Assembly (NCBI GenBank): GCA_016716185.1
Contig: JADJWV010000002.1
Coordinates: 1,588,501 to 1,652,500 of the forward strand
Origin: Saprospiraceae bacterium
Lineage (GTDB): Bacteria; Bacteroidota; Bacteroidia; Chitinophagales; Saprospiraceae
Reading direction: 5' to 3'
Length of the DNA stretch: 64,000 bases
Part shown: piece after piece, positions 8,360 through 16,691 of the stretch
Layout of the letters: each line of letters opens with the position of its first letter
Position numbering within the stretch: position 1 is the stretch's first letter
Program-made: the position numbers and the translations under genes
Notes under the pieces: generated by a model
Databases searched by the model: none
Told to the model about the DNA's origin: nothing
Seen by the model: the letters and a program-made list of their open reading frames with translations, nothing else

Positions 8360-10111
8360 ATGAAAGCTCAATTCATCTTTTTAGTATGGGCATTATTGCT
8401 GAATTCTGGTGCTGCCGCACAAACTAACTTTAGCCTTTCAGACCCATCATTGAAAAATCTGCTTACCGGAAATTTTCGGAGCGATTCATTTGACAACAGA
8501 ACGATACTTCCAAATGCAGAATTACCAGCCAATTTGGTCAATTTAATTTCAGTCGATTCTTTAAAAAAGCACCTGGAGGCCATTGTTTCTTTTCAAAACA
8601 GAAATACGATAAATGACGATGTCGTGTTTCCTGAAAAAGGAATTCGCGCAGCAAGAAATTATTTAATAAGTCGATTGAATGCCTGGAATTCTGAACCCGG
8701 ATCATCGCTCATTCCTGGAGAATTCTCATTTGACTATACGATGTGCCAAAGATTAAGGCATACACAAGCATTTGCAGTGATTCCTGGCACAGGCGATAAA
8801 AGGAATGAATTGGTCATCGTTGAAGCGCATTTGGATAGTCGCTGTGAAGTGCTTTGTGATACTGCCTGCCTTGCTGAAGGTGCAGACGACAATGCAAGTG
8901 GATGCGCTTTGCTGTTGGAAATGGCAAGAGTTATGAAATCAATCAAACTAAACAGGACCTTGGTTTTGATCTGGACGACAGGTGAAGAACAAGGATTGGG
9001 AGGGGCCCGTGCTTTCGCGACTTTTTGCAAAGAGAACAACATCGTCATCAAAGCTGTATTCAACAATGATATAGTAGGCGGCATAGAATGCGGGATGACT
9101 TCTTCTCCTCCCGGCTGTCCGGGTCCGGCCCTCGTCGATAGTTTGAGATTGCGCATTTTTTCAGCAGGGATCACTAACAGTATGCCTAAAAATCTGGCCA
9201 GACTAACAAGGTTATTGGTTGAAAGGAATCTGGCACCAGTTTACCCTCAGGCGCCAGTTATTGATGTCATGTATGGCGAAGACAGAACCGGACGCGGAGG
9301 CGATCATATACCTTTTCGCGAACAAGGTTTTACTTCCATCCGATTTACTTCATCTTATGAAAACGGAGATGGCAATCCCAGTCAGCCCGGATATGAAGAC
9401 CGGCAACACAGCACTCGCGATATCCTGGGAATGGATACAAATGGCGATGGTAAATTGGATAGTTTTTTTGTAAATTTTAATTATTTGCGCAACAACACCC
9501 TGGTCAATGCATTGTCTGTTTCCAATGCCGCAAGTAATGAGCTTAGTCCTTTCAATCTGTCTCTTACAGCCAAGCCATTTACCCTAATTGCTGAAATAAC
9601 GAATCCTCAAAATGCAAAGCAGTTTGTTTTCGGTCTGCGCAGGATCAATAGTGTTTATTTTGATACAATCTTTATTTCTGACCAGCCTCAGGTGGAAATA
9701 ACAGGCCTCATTCCTACGCAATATTATGTTGCGGCAGCGGGTATCGATGATCAGAATTGGTTGAGTATGTTCGGACAAGAATACAACATTCGCATACCAA
9801 ATAATACCTCGGGAAGCGAAGAGAAAAACGAAGCAGTTGAATTGTGGCAAAACAAACCCAATCCATTTGATGAATTGACCATGATCCCTATACAGGTCAA
9901 CAATCTTGCTGTGATCAAATCAGCTTATTTGAGCATTCACAACGAAGAAGGAAAATTAATTAGAAACATCCCTCTGGAATTACAGCATGGAATGAATGAG
10001 GTGATGTATGATTTTGGCTGGCATGAATACGAATGTGGAACCTATATGTATACACTCTACATCAATGGGAAAAAAGTGGATTCAAGAAAAATGCTTTTAC
10101 TGAATTATTAA
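8360..10111 (+). CDS. Secreted M28 family zinc metallopeptidase with T9SS sorting domain
   Basis: A 583-residue secreted protein. The signal peptide (MKAQFIFLVWALLLNSGAAAQ) precedes an M28 peptidase domain (about 100-390). Zinc and catalytic residues are visible: VEAHLDS (His, Asp), ADDNASG (bridging Asp), TTGEEQGLG (Glu-Glu), NNDIVGG (Asp) and a late QHSTRD His. A FN3-like segment follows at about 400-475. The last 85 residues form a T9SS type A sorting domain (NKPNPFDELT, then TYMYTLYINGKK). Expected activity is aminopeptidase at or outside the cell surface; exact specificity is not readable. The 209-base gap before it, shared with divergent fdhD, shows no strong promoter match. A second M28-T9SS protein is encoded at 34763-36307. 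Confidence 0.92.
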   Translation: MKAQFIFLVWALLLNSGAAAQTNFSLSDPSLKNLLTGNFRSDSFDNRTILPNAELPANLVNLISVDSLKKHLEAIVSFQNRNTINDDVVFPEKGIRAARNYLISRLNAWNSEPGSSLIPGEFSFDYTMCQRLRHTQAFAVIPGTGDKRNELVIVEAHLDSRCEVLCDTACLAEGADDNASGCALLLEMARVMKSIKLNRTLVLIWTTGEEQGLGGARAFATFCKENNIVIKAVFNNDIVGGIECGMTSSPPGCPGPALVDSLRLRIFSAGITNSMPKNLARLTRLLVERNLAPVYPQAPVIDVMYGEDRTGRGGDHIPFREQGFTSIRFTSSYENGDGNPSQPGYEDRQHSTRDILGMDTNGDGKLDSFFVNFNYLRNNTLVNALSVSNAASNELSPFNLSLTAKPFTLIAEITNPQNAKQFVFGLRRINSVYFDTIFISDQPQVEITGLIPTQYYVAAAGIDDQNWLSMFGQEYNIRIPNNTSGSEEKNEAVELWQNKPNPFDELTMIPIQVNNLAVIKSAYLSIHNEEGKLIRNIPLELQHGMNEVMYDFGWHEYECGTYMYTLYINGKKVDSRKMLLLNY

Positions 10112-10122
10112 TTCTTGAACCG

Positions 10123-10142
10123 GAAATTTCGAAACTTCGAAA
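10123..10142 (+). repeat. 20-bp direct repeat, copy 1 (flanks octamer array)
   Basis: GAAATTTCGAAACTTCGAAA starts 12 bases after the peptidase stop. An identical copy lies at 10433-10452, on the other side of the AAAAAGTC array. The repeat itself contains two TTCGAA palindromes. Confidence 0.9.
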
Positions 10143-10176
10143 AGTTCATTTTCATAAAAACCAATTCCATTTATTT

Positions 10177-10239
10177 CCCGCTCCTGCCCGACTGATATTT
10201 TGTTTTAAAATAATGGAAAACTTGTTCGGTCAGGCGGGG
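10177..10239. repeat. Imperfect hairpin between M28 peptidase and array
   Basis: CCCGCTCCTGCCCGA (10177-10191) is imperfectly complementary to TTCGGTCAGGCGGGG (10225-10239), with an AT-rich loop that itself contains ATTTT/AAAAT. Directly after it comes TTTCGCAGATTTACGCAGAT, an iterated cgcagat-type motif. It could act as a terminator for the peptidase gene or be a decayed interspersed repeat. Confidence 0.45.
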
Positions 10240-10280
10240 ATTTCGCAGATTTACGCAGATCTTTATATTTAACTTATAAT

Positions 10281-10368
10281 AAAAAGTCAAAAAGTCAAAA
10301 AGTCAAAAAGTCAAAAAGTCAAAAAGTCAAAAAGTCAAAAAGTCGAAATCCCGAAAAGTCGAAAAGCC
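10281..10368 (+). repeat. 11-unit octamer tandem array, AAAAAGTC
   Basis: Eight perfect copies of AAAAAGTC (10281-10344) are followed in phase by GAAATCCC, GAAAAGTC and GAAAAGCC, giving 11 units in 88 bases. The array lies in the 349-base gap between the convergent M28 peptidase and formate-THF ligase genes, in which no gene is seen. Re-phased as GTCAAAAA it resembles the units of the array at 61475-61562. Confidence 0.95.
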
Positions 10369-10432
10369 TTCCCAATAAAATTATATAGTTTTTTTACAAA
10401 ATGAATAATCACGAACATTTTATCGGGATGTC

Positions 10433-10452
10433 GAAATTTCGAAACTTCGAAA
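10433..10452 (+). repeat. 20-bp direct repeat, copy 2 (flanks octamer array)
   Basis: Identical to 10123-10142 and ends 8 bases before the formate-THF ligase stop codon. The two copies bracket about 290 bases holding a hairpin and the AAAAAGTC array. Confidence 0.9.
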
Positions 10453-10460
10453 GGCCGCTC

Positions 10461-12146
10461 TTAAAACAACCCGCTGATCACCCCATGCTCATCGATGTCA
10501 ATTTTTTCTGCGGAAGGTTCGTCCGGTAAACCAGGCATACGCATCATTTCTCCGGTGATCGGTATGATAAATCCAGCGCCTGCCGCGATTTCAATTTGTC
10601 TCACCGTTAGTGTGAATTGTTTTGGTCTTCCAATGAGATCCGGGTTGTCAGAAAGTGATTTTTGCGTTTTTGCAATGCAAACCGGAAGTTGTGTTAAATT
10701 TAAACTTTCTATTTTTTTAAGATCAGCCTTTGCTTCTACTGAATACTCAACTTTGGAAGCCCCATAAATTTTTCTTGCAATGGCATCAATTTTTTCAATG
10801 GGTTGCCAGTTGTTGTCGTAACAGGGTATAAACGGACTGGTCCATGTATCTGCGAGTGCTGCTACTTTTTCTGCAAGTTCCAAGGCTCCATCGCCACCTT
10901 TTGCCCATACTTCTGAATAAACGGCTTCAACTCCGAATTTTTCACACGAAGCTTTGATCGTTTGCAATTCTTCGTCAGTATCCGCAGTGAAACGGTTGAT
11001 GGCAACAATGGCGGGTAATCCAAATTGTTTGGCATTTTCAAGATGTTTTTCCAGATTTTCACAGCCTTTGCCAACAGCCGCTGCATCTGGGTCAGACAAT
11101 TTTTTTAAAGACTTTCCTCCATGATACTTCAGAGCTCTCACTGTAGCTACAAGGACCACGGCATTCGGGGATATTCCTGCTGTCCGGCATTTGATATCGA
11201 GGAATTTTTCTGCTCCGAGATCAAATCCAAAACCGGCTTCAGTCACTACATAATCAGATAATGACATTCCCATTTTTGTGGCGACTATGGTGTTGGTGCC
11301 TTGAGCAATATTTGCAAAAGGTCCACCATGGATAATGGCTGGATTTCCCTCAATGGTCTGCACGAGATTGGGTTTGATCGCGTCTTTCAACAAAGCGGCC
11401 ATGGCTCCTTCAGCTTTGAGATCGCGTGCGTAAATCGGTCTTCTGTCCCAGGTGAAGCCCACAAAAATGTTTCCCATGCGTGTTTTTAAATCCCTGAGAT
11501 CCTTAGCCAGACACAGTATGGCCATGATTTCAGAAGCGGCTGTGATATCAAATCCTGTTTCTCTGGGAATTCCATTACCGGTTCCACCAAGTCCGATCGT
11601 TATTTTTCGCAACGAACGATCGTTCATGTCCATAACCCTTTTCCAGGAAATAGTCCTTGGATCCAGACCTAATCCGTATTTTTTATTTTGAAGATTGTTG
11701 TCGATGAGTGCCGCCAGCAAGTTATGTGCTTTTTCAACCGCTGCAAAATCCCCGGTAAAATGTAGATTAATGTCCTCCATGGGCAATACCTGAGACCATC
11801 CTCCACCGGTAGCGCCGCCCTTCATGCCGAAAACCGGTCCGAGAGAGGGTTCCCTCAGAACCACTGTCGTTTTTTTACCGATTTTATTGAGGCCTTCCGA
11901 CAATCCGATGGATGTAGTGGTCTTGCCTTCTCCTGCAGGGGTAGGAGAAATGGCTGAAACCAGGATCAGCTTGCACTTTTTAAGTTTTTGCTCATCGATG
12001 AGCTCCAGGGGAAGTTTAGCCTTGTATCTGCCATACAACTGCAGTTGATCTTCATTTAAATTCAGCTTTTCAGCTATTTTTGCGACCGGAGTCAGCTTTA
12101 CCGACTGGGCAATTTCGATATCAGAGGGTACTTTCGCTTGATTCAT
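10461..12146 (-). CDS. fhs: Formate--tetrahydrofolate ligase
   Basis: A 561-residue cytoplasmic enzyme of normal family length that makes 10-formyl-THF from formate, THF and ATP. Visible family motifs are the P-loop PTPAGEGKTTTSIGL (about residues 51-65), the glycine-rich segment EPSLGPVFGMKGGATGGG (near 99-116), GNPAIIHGGPFANIAQG and the C-terminal GEMMRMPGLP. It supplies one-carbon units for purine and formyl-Met synthesis. Its start lies 18 bases from the divergent TolB-like lipoprotein start, so the two share a tiny promoter region. With fdhD nearby, formate metabolism is a plausible local theme, but no formate dehydrogenase is encoded here. Confidence 0.97.
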   Translation of the reverse strand: MNQAKVPSDIEIAQSVKLTPVAKIAEKLNLNEDQLQLYGRYKAKLPLELIDEQKLKKCKLILVSAISPTPAGEGKTTTSIGLSEGLNKIGKKTTVVLREPSLGPVFGMKGGATGGGWSQVLPMEDINLHFTGDFAAVEKAHNLLAALIDNNLQNKKYGLGLDPRTISWKRVMDMNDRSLRKITIGLGGTGNGIPRETGFDITAASEIMAILCLAKDLRDLKTRMGNIFVGFTWDRRPIYARDLKAEGAMAALLKDAIKPNLVQTIEGNPAIIHGGPFANIAQGTNTIVATKMGMSLSDYVVTEAGFGFDLGAEKFLDIKCRTAGISPNAVVLVATVRALKYHGGKSLKKLSDPDAAAVGKGCENLEKHLENAKQFGLPAIVAINRFTADTDEELQTIKASCEKFGVEAVYSEVWAKGGDGALELAEKVAALADTWTSPFIPCYDNNWQPIEKIDAIARKIYGASKVEYSVEAKADLKKIESLNLTQLPVCIAKTQKSLSDNPDLIGRPKQFTLTVRQIEIAAGAGFIIPITGEMMRMPGLPDEPSAEKIDIDEHGVISGLF

Positions 12147-12164
12147 GGGCTAATATTCAAAAAT

Positions 12165-13295
12165 ATGTATATATCAAAAATGACACCAATTGTGTTTGGA
12201 GCCTTAATTTTCTTTTTAGGCTGTAAAGCAAAAGAAGAGCAAAAACCCGAAGTACCGGTCTCCCATGCAGGCACAAATATCGATAGTGCGGCCGGAGTGG
12301 TCCATTATCCCGAAGAAATTCACCTCAAAAATGTTAAACAGCTGACCTTCGGAGGAAACAATGCCGAAGCTTATTGGAGCTCTGATGGGCAAATGTTGGT
12401 TTTTCAATCCGATAATCCGAAATGGGGTGTTTCCTGCGATCAGATCTTTGTTTTTAATCCATTCACTGAAGATCTTTCTAAAAATCCTCCGAAAAGAATC
12501 TCACTGAGAGATGGACGGACCACTTGTGCTTACTTTTTGCCTGGAGATTCTTTAATCATATTTGCTTCGACACATTCGGATACGATTGGTTGTCCACACG
12601 TTCCACCGCGCAAACAAGGGGGAAAATACGTCTGGCCGATTTATAAATCCTACGACATTTATGCCGCCGATCTTCGCGGTAATTTGAGAATCCAGTACAC
12701 CAATTCCGAAGGTTATGATGCAGAACCAACCGTGTCTCCGAAAGGAGATAAAATTGTTTATACGGCCCTCAGACAAGGAGATTTGAATCTATGGACCATG
12801 GATGTCACGGGAAAAAATAAGAAGCAGGTAACCTTCCTTCCCGGGTATGACGGAGGCGCATTTTTTTCGCCCGATGGAAATTCATTGGTTTTCAGAGCTT
12901 CAAGGCCGCCTACTTCAGAAAAGCGAATGGAATACTATAAATTGTTGGCGGAAGGATTGGTTGAACCTACCGAAATGGAAATCTTTACCTGTAATGTCGA
13001 TGGGACCAATCTTAAACAGATCACCCAATTAGGTAAAGCCAACTGGGCGCCATTTTATCATCCTTCAGGTAAAAAGATTGTATTTTCTTCAAACCACGCC
13101 AGTGAAAGGGGCTATCAATTTAATTTGTTTATGATCAATACGGATGGCACAGGTCTGGAGAAAATTACTTTTGATAAGACTTTTGATTCTTTCCCCATGT
13201 TTTCACCCGACGGCAAAAAAATTGTATGGTCATCCAACAGAAATAATGGAGGAACGCACGATACCAATTTGTTTATGGCAGATTGGGTAGATTGA
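12165..13295 (+). CDS. TolB-like (PD40) beta-propeller lipoprotein
   Basis: About 376 residues. The start at 12165 (MYISKMTPIVFGALIFFLGC) yields a lipoprotein signal with Cys after FLG; an internal ATG at 12180 is equally possible, and an upstream ATG at 12138 is unlikely because it overlaps fhs. The mature part is a string of WD40-like/PD40 blades: TFGGNNAEAYWSSDGQMLVF, VSPKGDKIVYTALRQGDLNL, FFSPDGNSLVFRASRP, YHPSGKKIVFSSN and MFSPDGKKIVWSSNRN. Such proteins sit in the periplasm or at the outer membrane, often as binding or scaffold modules. No peptidase domain follows, so it is not a DPP-like enzyme. The ligand is unknown. Confidence 0.85.
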   Translation: MYISKMTPIVFGALIFFLGCKAKEEQKPEVPVSHAGTNIDSAAGVVHYPEEIHLKNVKQLTFGGNNAEAYWSSDGQMLVFQSDNPKWGVSCDQIFVFNPFTEDLSKNPPKRISLRDGRTTCAYFLPGDSLIIFASTHSDTIGCPHVPPRKQGGKYVWPIYKSYDIYAADLRGNLRIQYTNSEGYDAEPTVSPKGDKIVYTALRQGDLNLWTMDVTGKNKKQVTFLPGYDGGAFFSPDGNSLVFRASRPPTSEKRMEYYKLLAEGLVEPTEMEIFTCNVDGTNLKQITQLGKANWAPFYHPSGKKIVFSSNHASERGYQFNLFMINTDGTGLEKITFDKTFDSFPMFSPDGKKIVWSSNRNNGGTHDTNLFMADWVD

Positions 13296-13324
13296 TATTC
13301 TATTATTTTGGGTTTAGTTGAGCT

Positions 13325-13672
13325 TTAGTTGAGGTGATCGATCTCAAACAGCATGCCTTTCTTAGCGTCGTAACTGGCAACACCAGATTGGAGGTATAAT
13401 TCTTTTTTATAGGGAAATTGACGGGCGTCGATGATGTAAACTTTACAACCAATGGCTTTTTGTAATTCTTCATTGCGTTCCTTCCAGCAAAAGGCAAGCT
13501 CCTCCGTGGTTTCGTTGTAATCTTTCTTCCATTTGTTGGTAAACATGACTTCGAGGTAAATCACGCCGTTTCTGAAATTGACCAGCCTGCTGCACAATCC
13601 GTAATTGATCCTATAAACGACATCCGATTTTAACAGATGTTTTCTATTGATTTCTTTGATATTAATTGCCAT
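13325..13672 (-). CDS. Hypothetical small protein, about 115 residues
   Basis: I do not recognise this protein. The ATG at 13672 (MAINIKEINRKHLLKSDVVYR) is preferred over one at 13726 because the additional 18 residues (MIFCSLFQMWHNLCACPI) look like out-of-frame intergenic sequence. The product has mixed alpha/beta character with a strand-rich N-terminal half (VVYRINYGLCSRLVNFRNGVIYLEVMFTNKW), a charged helix (ETTEELAFCWKERNEELQKAIG) and a C-terminal strand pair. There is no signal peptide or membrane segment. It converges with the TolB-like gene with 29 bases between stops, and stands alone next to a MITE-like element. Codon use looks like its neighbours. A real gene is likely but not certain. 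Confidence 0.6.
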   Translation of the reverse strand: MAINIKEINRKHLLKSDVVYRINYGLCSRLVNFRNGVIYLEVMFTNKWKKDYNETTEELAFCWKERNEELQKAIGCKVYIIDARQFPYKKELYLQSGVASYDAKKGMLFEIDHLN

Positions 13673-13840
13673 GATAGGGCATGCACATAAATTATGCCAC
13701 ATTTGGAAAAGGGAGCAAAAAATCATACCAATAATATTAAAAATGCTTGAATAACAGCTATATACAATTTATAAAATATTATAATATGTAAATTTGAATT
13801 TATTGTTATCTTCATGGTGATGGGCTCGCTTTAGACTCTT

Positions 13841-13996
13841 CACCTCACCCCAGGCCCCCTGCTTGGTCGGCAGACAGGCTCTCCCTGACCAAGAAGGGGA
13901 ATCCCTAAAATAGAATAAATCAAAAACCGAAATCGCTCCCTTCTCCACGCCATCCCGATACATTCGAATCGGGAGAGAAGGGCTGGGTATGAGGTA
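13841..13996. repeat. MITE-like or REP-like element with nested inverted repeats
   Basis: The 380-base gap between the hypothetical gene and the endonuclease gene holds no reading frame of interest. It contains an outer imperfect inverted repeat: CACCTCACCCCAGGCCC at 13841-13857 against GGGCTGGGTATGAGGTA at 13980-13996. Inside are two perfect hairpins: CTTGGTC/GACCAAG (13862-13868 and 13887-13893) and TCCCGAT/ATCGGGA (13953-13959 and 13968-13974). It is richer in G+C than the surrounding intergenic DNA. This layout fits a short non-autonomous mobile or interspersed repeat; no target-site duplication was identified. Confidence 0.55.
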
Positions 13997-14052
13997 GATA
14001 TTTTACAACATCGATTAGTATAACCGACTGTTCATTAAAATCCAATCTTGAA

Positions 14053-15135
14053 TTAATATTTCAGCACTCTTGCTTTGTTTAAAAGTCTTCCTTCAGCTGA
14101 GATTGTCAAAGTGTAAAATCCGGACGGAATTTCTTGCAGATTTAATTCAAATTTAGATGTACCGGATGCGTTGAATCGTTTCTTGAGTCTTAAAATTCCG
14201 TGCATGTCAAAAAGTTGTACCTCTTGATCTCTGATGAAAACATTCGTTTCTACGAACAACTGTTCGTTGCAGGGATTGGGATGAACCCTAAAAGGTGTGG
14301 CATGTTGATTTTCTGTTTGCGTGATCGCATGGCATTCAGGAAGGGTAGGACAGTAACACCTTCTCGCCAGGCTGCAATCCAATACAAATGGATTGGGTTT
14401 CTGATCCTGATATTTTGCAATGAGAAAAGTTCTGTGATATTCAATAGAATCGACCGGATCCTTCAAATGCCAGGAGCATAAAGTTGATTTCATGTTTTCA
14501 AAAAATGCTGCGTCGGCCTGCAATTCATACATATTGAAAAAGTAAAAAATAGCCCGCGCAACATTCCCTTTATGATCTTCGCGTGGTTCAAACAGTCCGC
14601 TGATGGATTCACTGTATTCGTCTTTGTCTTTTGTTGGGATAAAATTCTGCGATTGTGATTTGTAAAACCATTTGCTGGTTTTGTTGTCGTCAATTTCACC
14701 AAATGGATAATTACTTCTTGCTTCGTTAACAGCAGCTCTTGCCGGATACAAATGATGCATATCGGATTTTGCATTTCCATTCTCTGCGCCCTTGCTTTGC
14801 GGGAAACTATGTTCGCAGTTGATGCCGTTGTCGTTTCCATTTTTTGATAAATAACCAATCGGATCCGAATAATTGGGATCGAGGTAAAGACTGTGCCTCG
14901 TATAAACACAATCCACGCTGTCCGTTCTGTTGTATATTTCCTTGTACATCTTCACGCGCGCTGCGCTGTAATCCAATACATTGACAGGTTTATATGCCAT
15001 CACAAGTTTTTGGATCAGGAAATATCCGCTGTCTGTTGGAAATATTTTTTGCTGCTGATACTGGCATGCGGGCATGGAGCATTCAAAGAAATAAAGCACA
15101 ATCGAAATAGCCAGGGTTTTCTTTAGTAAAAACAT
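14053..15135 (-). CDS. Secreted endonuclease I family nuclease with T9SS sorting domain
   Basis: About 360 residues from the start at 15135 (MFLLKKTLAISIVLYFFECS), which places a signal peptide at the N-terminus; the frame stays open a further 75 bases upstream but would overlap the divergent YjbR gene. The His-Me-finger nuclease core is clear: NCEHSFPQSKGAENGNAKSD (catalytic His in the EHSFPQ segment), then MHHLYPARAAVNEARSN and PFGEID. The rest follows the EndA/NucM/Vvn family of Mg-dependent extracellular nucleases. The last 80 residues are a T9SS type A domain (VHPNPCNEQLFVETN, then IPSGFYTLTISAEG). Function: nonspecific degradation of extracellular DNA or RNA for nutrients or biofilm turnover. 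It is divergent from the YjbR/FAD oxidoreductase pair. Confidence 0.93.
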   Translation of the reverse strand: MFLLKKTLAISIVLYFFECSMPACQYQQQKIFPTDSGYFLIQKLVMAYKPVNVLDYSAARVKMYKEIYNRTDSVDCVYTRHSLYLDPNYSDPIGYLSKNGNDNGINCEHSFPQSKGAENGNAKSDMHHLYPARAAVNEARSNYPFGEIDDNKTSKWFYKSQSQNFIPTKDKDEYSESISGLFEPREDHKGNVARAIFYFFNMYELQADAAFFENMKSTLCSWHLKDPVDSIEYHRTFLIAKYQDQKPNPFVLDCSLARRCYCPTLPECHAITQTENQHATPFRVHPNPCNEQLFVETNVFIRDQEVQLFDMHGILRLKKRFNASGTSKFELNLQEIPSGFYTLTISAEGRLLNKARVLKY

Positions 15136-15172
15136 TTGGTAAATATCGCAATTTTGCATGGAAATTGAAATA

Positions 15173-15523
15173 ATGAACATTGAAGAATTCAGGGAATACT
15201 GTCTGAACAAGCCTCATGTGACCGAAGACTTTCCATTTGGGCCGGAAACACTGGTTTATAAAGTGAAAGGCAAAATATTTGCAATCACGGGGCTGAACGA
15301 TGAACGCTTTAAAGTAAACCTCAAGTGCGAGCCTGAAAAAGCCATATTGCTCCGGGATTCTTATACCGAAGTTCAACCCGGCTACCACATGAATAAGAAA
15401 CATTGGAATACCGTCGACTTTGAAGGACGGGTTGGAAATCAATTGCTCAAGGAATGGATTGATCATTCCTTTCATTTGGTAGTAAAATCTTTGAAATTTA
15501 AAGACCAATTTGAATGCCGGTAA
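15173..15523 (+). CDS. MmcQ/YjbR family DNA-binding-like protein
   Basis: About 116 residues from MNIEEFREYCLNK; an ATG 15 bases upstream (15158, MEIEI) is also possible. The pattern is that of the YjbR family: CLNKPHVTEDFPFGPETLVYKV near the N-terminus, KIFAITGLNDERFKVNLKC in the middle and HMNKKHWNTVDFEG followed by the terminal helix. The fold (CyaY-like double-wing) has been linked to DNA binding, though the cellular role is not established. The gene overlaps the following FAD oxidoreductase by 10 bases, suggesting co-translation. Confidence 0.88.
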   Translation: MNIEEFREYCLNKPHVTEDFPFGPETLVYKVKGKIFAITGLNDERFKVNLKCEPEKAILLRDSYTEVQPGYHMNKKHWNTVDFEGRVGNQLLKEWIDHSFHLVVKSLKFKDQFECR

Positions 15524-16578
15524 CCGATTATCTGATCGTTGGAGCTGGAGTTGCAGGATTGACGCTTTCAGAATACATGGATGCATCGCAGCTGGACTTT
15601 TACCTGATGGATTCTGACCTTCCCGGAAAATCTACCGCGGTAAGTGCAGGTTTAATAAATCCCGTCACAGGGATCCGCTTTGTGCTGAGTTGGAAATTTC
15701 CGGAACTCGAAAATGAATTCATCCGGTTTTACCGGTCTCTTGAAAACAAATATCAGATTAAACTTTTGGCGGTTATTCCTTTGTATCAACACCTGAAATC
15801 AGATCTTGAATGTAATGCCTGGATGATCAGAAATCAGGACCCCTTATACGAAAAATATATCGCCGAAATCACATTGGATTTTCCAGATACGTTTGTGGCC
15901 AAAAAGGGAATGCACTTCGGAATTATGAAGAATGCCTGGAGGGTCGATGCGCGAAGTTTACTAACAGTTGTTAGTAATAGTGTCAGACAGCTTGGAAAAT
16001 GGATAGATGAAGTATTTGATTATAGTCAATTAGTGCACAGCAATGGTCAACTTTTGTACAAGGATCTCGTGATTAAAAAGGCCATCGTTTTTGCAGAAGG
16101 TTTCAGGATAATTCACAATCCATATTTCAACAAATTGCCTTTTATGCCATTAAAGGGCGATTGTACTATTTTTTATTCGAAAGAGCTGAAATGGGAATTC
16201 ATTTTGAAAGATGAGTTTGCAATTGTTCCTATGGGCGATGATTTTTATTGGTGCGGGTCCAATTTTTCCATGCACGACGATGGTGTTCATGTAGATCCCA
16301 AACTTGCCCGTGAGCGACGCTTATTTATTGAAAGTTATCTTCATGTAGATTACGAAATCATTAATGATTTTTCAGGTATTCGCCCAGCCATTCGCGACAG
16401 GAGACCAGTCATTGGTTTTCATCCTGCAGACGGCCAACTGGGCATTTTCAACGGATTGGGTACCAAAGGATTTTCTCTGGCTCCGTATATGGCTAAACTT
16501 TTTACCGAGCATTTGATTCAGGGCTCCATGTTGCCTAAAGAGGTTTCGATTTTAAGGTTTTTAAAATATTTCCACTAA
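15514..16578 (+). CDS. FAD-dependent oxidoreductase (DAO family)
   Basis: A 354-residue protein. The N-terminal dinucleotide-binding motif DYLIVGAGVAGLTLSEYM is followed by a segment typical of DAO-type enzymes (STAVSAGLINPVTGIRF). The C-terminal half shows FSGIRPAIRDRRPVIGFH and NGLGTKGFSLAPYMA, the second FAD contact in this family. It belongs to the D-amino-acid/glycine oxidase-like superfamily, but the substrate cannot be assigned by reading; the length and GINP-type segment resemble uncharacterised Bacteroidota members. It overlaps the YjbR gene. A 113-base gap with a promoter-like box separates it from the transhydrogenase operon. Confidence 0.85.
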   Translation: MPVTDYLIVGAGVAGLTLSEYMDASQLDFYLMDSDLPGKSTAVSAGLINPVTGIRFVLSWKFPELENEFIRFYRSLENKYQIKLLAVIPLYQHLKSDLECNAWMIRNQDPLYEKYIAEITLDFPDTFVAKKGMHFGIMKNAWRVDARSLLTVVSNSVRQLGKWIDEVFDYSQLVHSNGQLLYKDLVIKKAIVFAEGFRIIHNPYFNKLPFMPLKGDCTIFYSKELKWEFILKDEFAIVPMGDDFYWCGSNFSMHDDGVHVDPKLARERRLFIESYLHVDYEIINDFSGIRPAIRDRRPVIGFHPADGQLGIFNGLGTKGFSLAPYMAKLFTEHLIQGSMLPKEVSILRFLKYFH

Positions 16579-16671
16579 ACAGTCAGAACGGACTTTTAAA
16601 CACGTATTGCCATTTAATAAGACCACTTTAACCCCAAGACAAAATTGTCTTTTATTATGACCGAATTGGAT

Positions 16672-16679
16672 TATTTTTG
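16672..16679 (+). promoter_or_regulatory. Candidate -7 box (TATTTTTG) of the transhydrogenase operon
   Basis: TATTTTTG is a full match to the Bacteroidota TAnnTTTG consensus and ends 12 bases before the first ATG (16692). The implied 5' leader is only a few bases long. A TTG at 16645-16647 is a possible but over-spaced -33 element. Confidence 0.5.
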
Positions 16680-16691
16680 CACCTTCAAAAA

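Noticed and set aside
10281..10368. Intrinsic terminator or A-tract promoter element for the neighbouring genes.
   Set aside because: The array has no internal complementarity and an in-phase octamer structure, so a tandem repeat is the better description.
10123..10452. Phage or integron attachment sites.
   Set aside because: No integrase or tRNA target is near, and the interval is only 290 bases without a gene.
14200..14909. Plus- and minus-strand frames overlapping the endonuclease I gene.
   Set aside because: The nuclease frame has clear catalytic motifs and a T9SS tail; the others are shadows.
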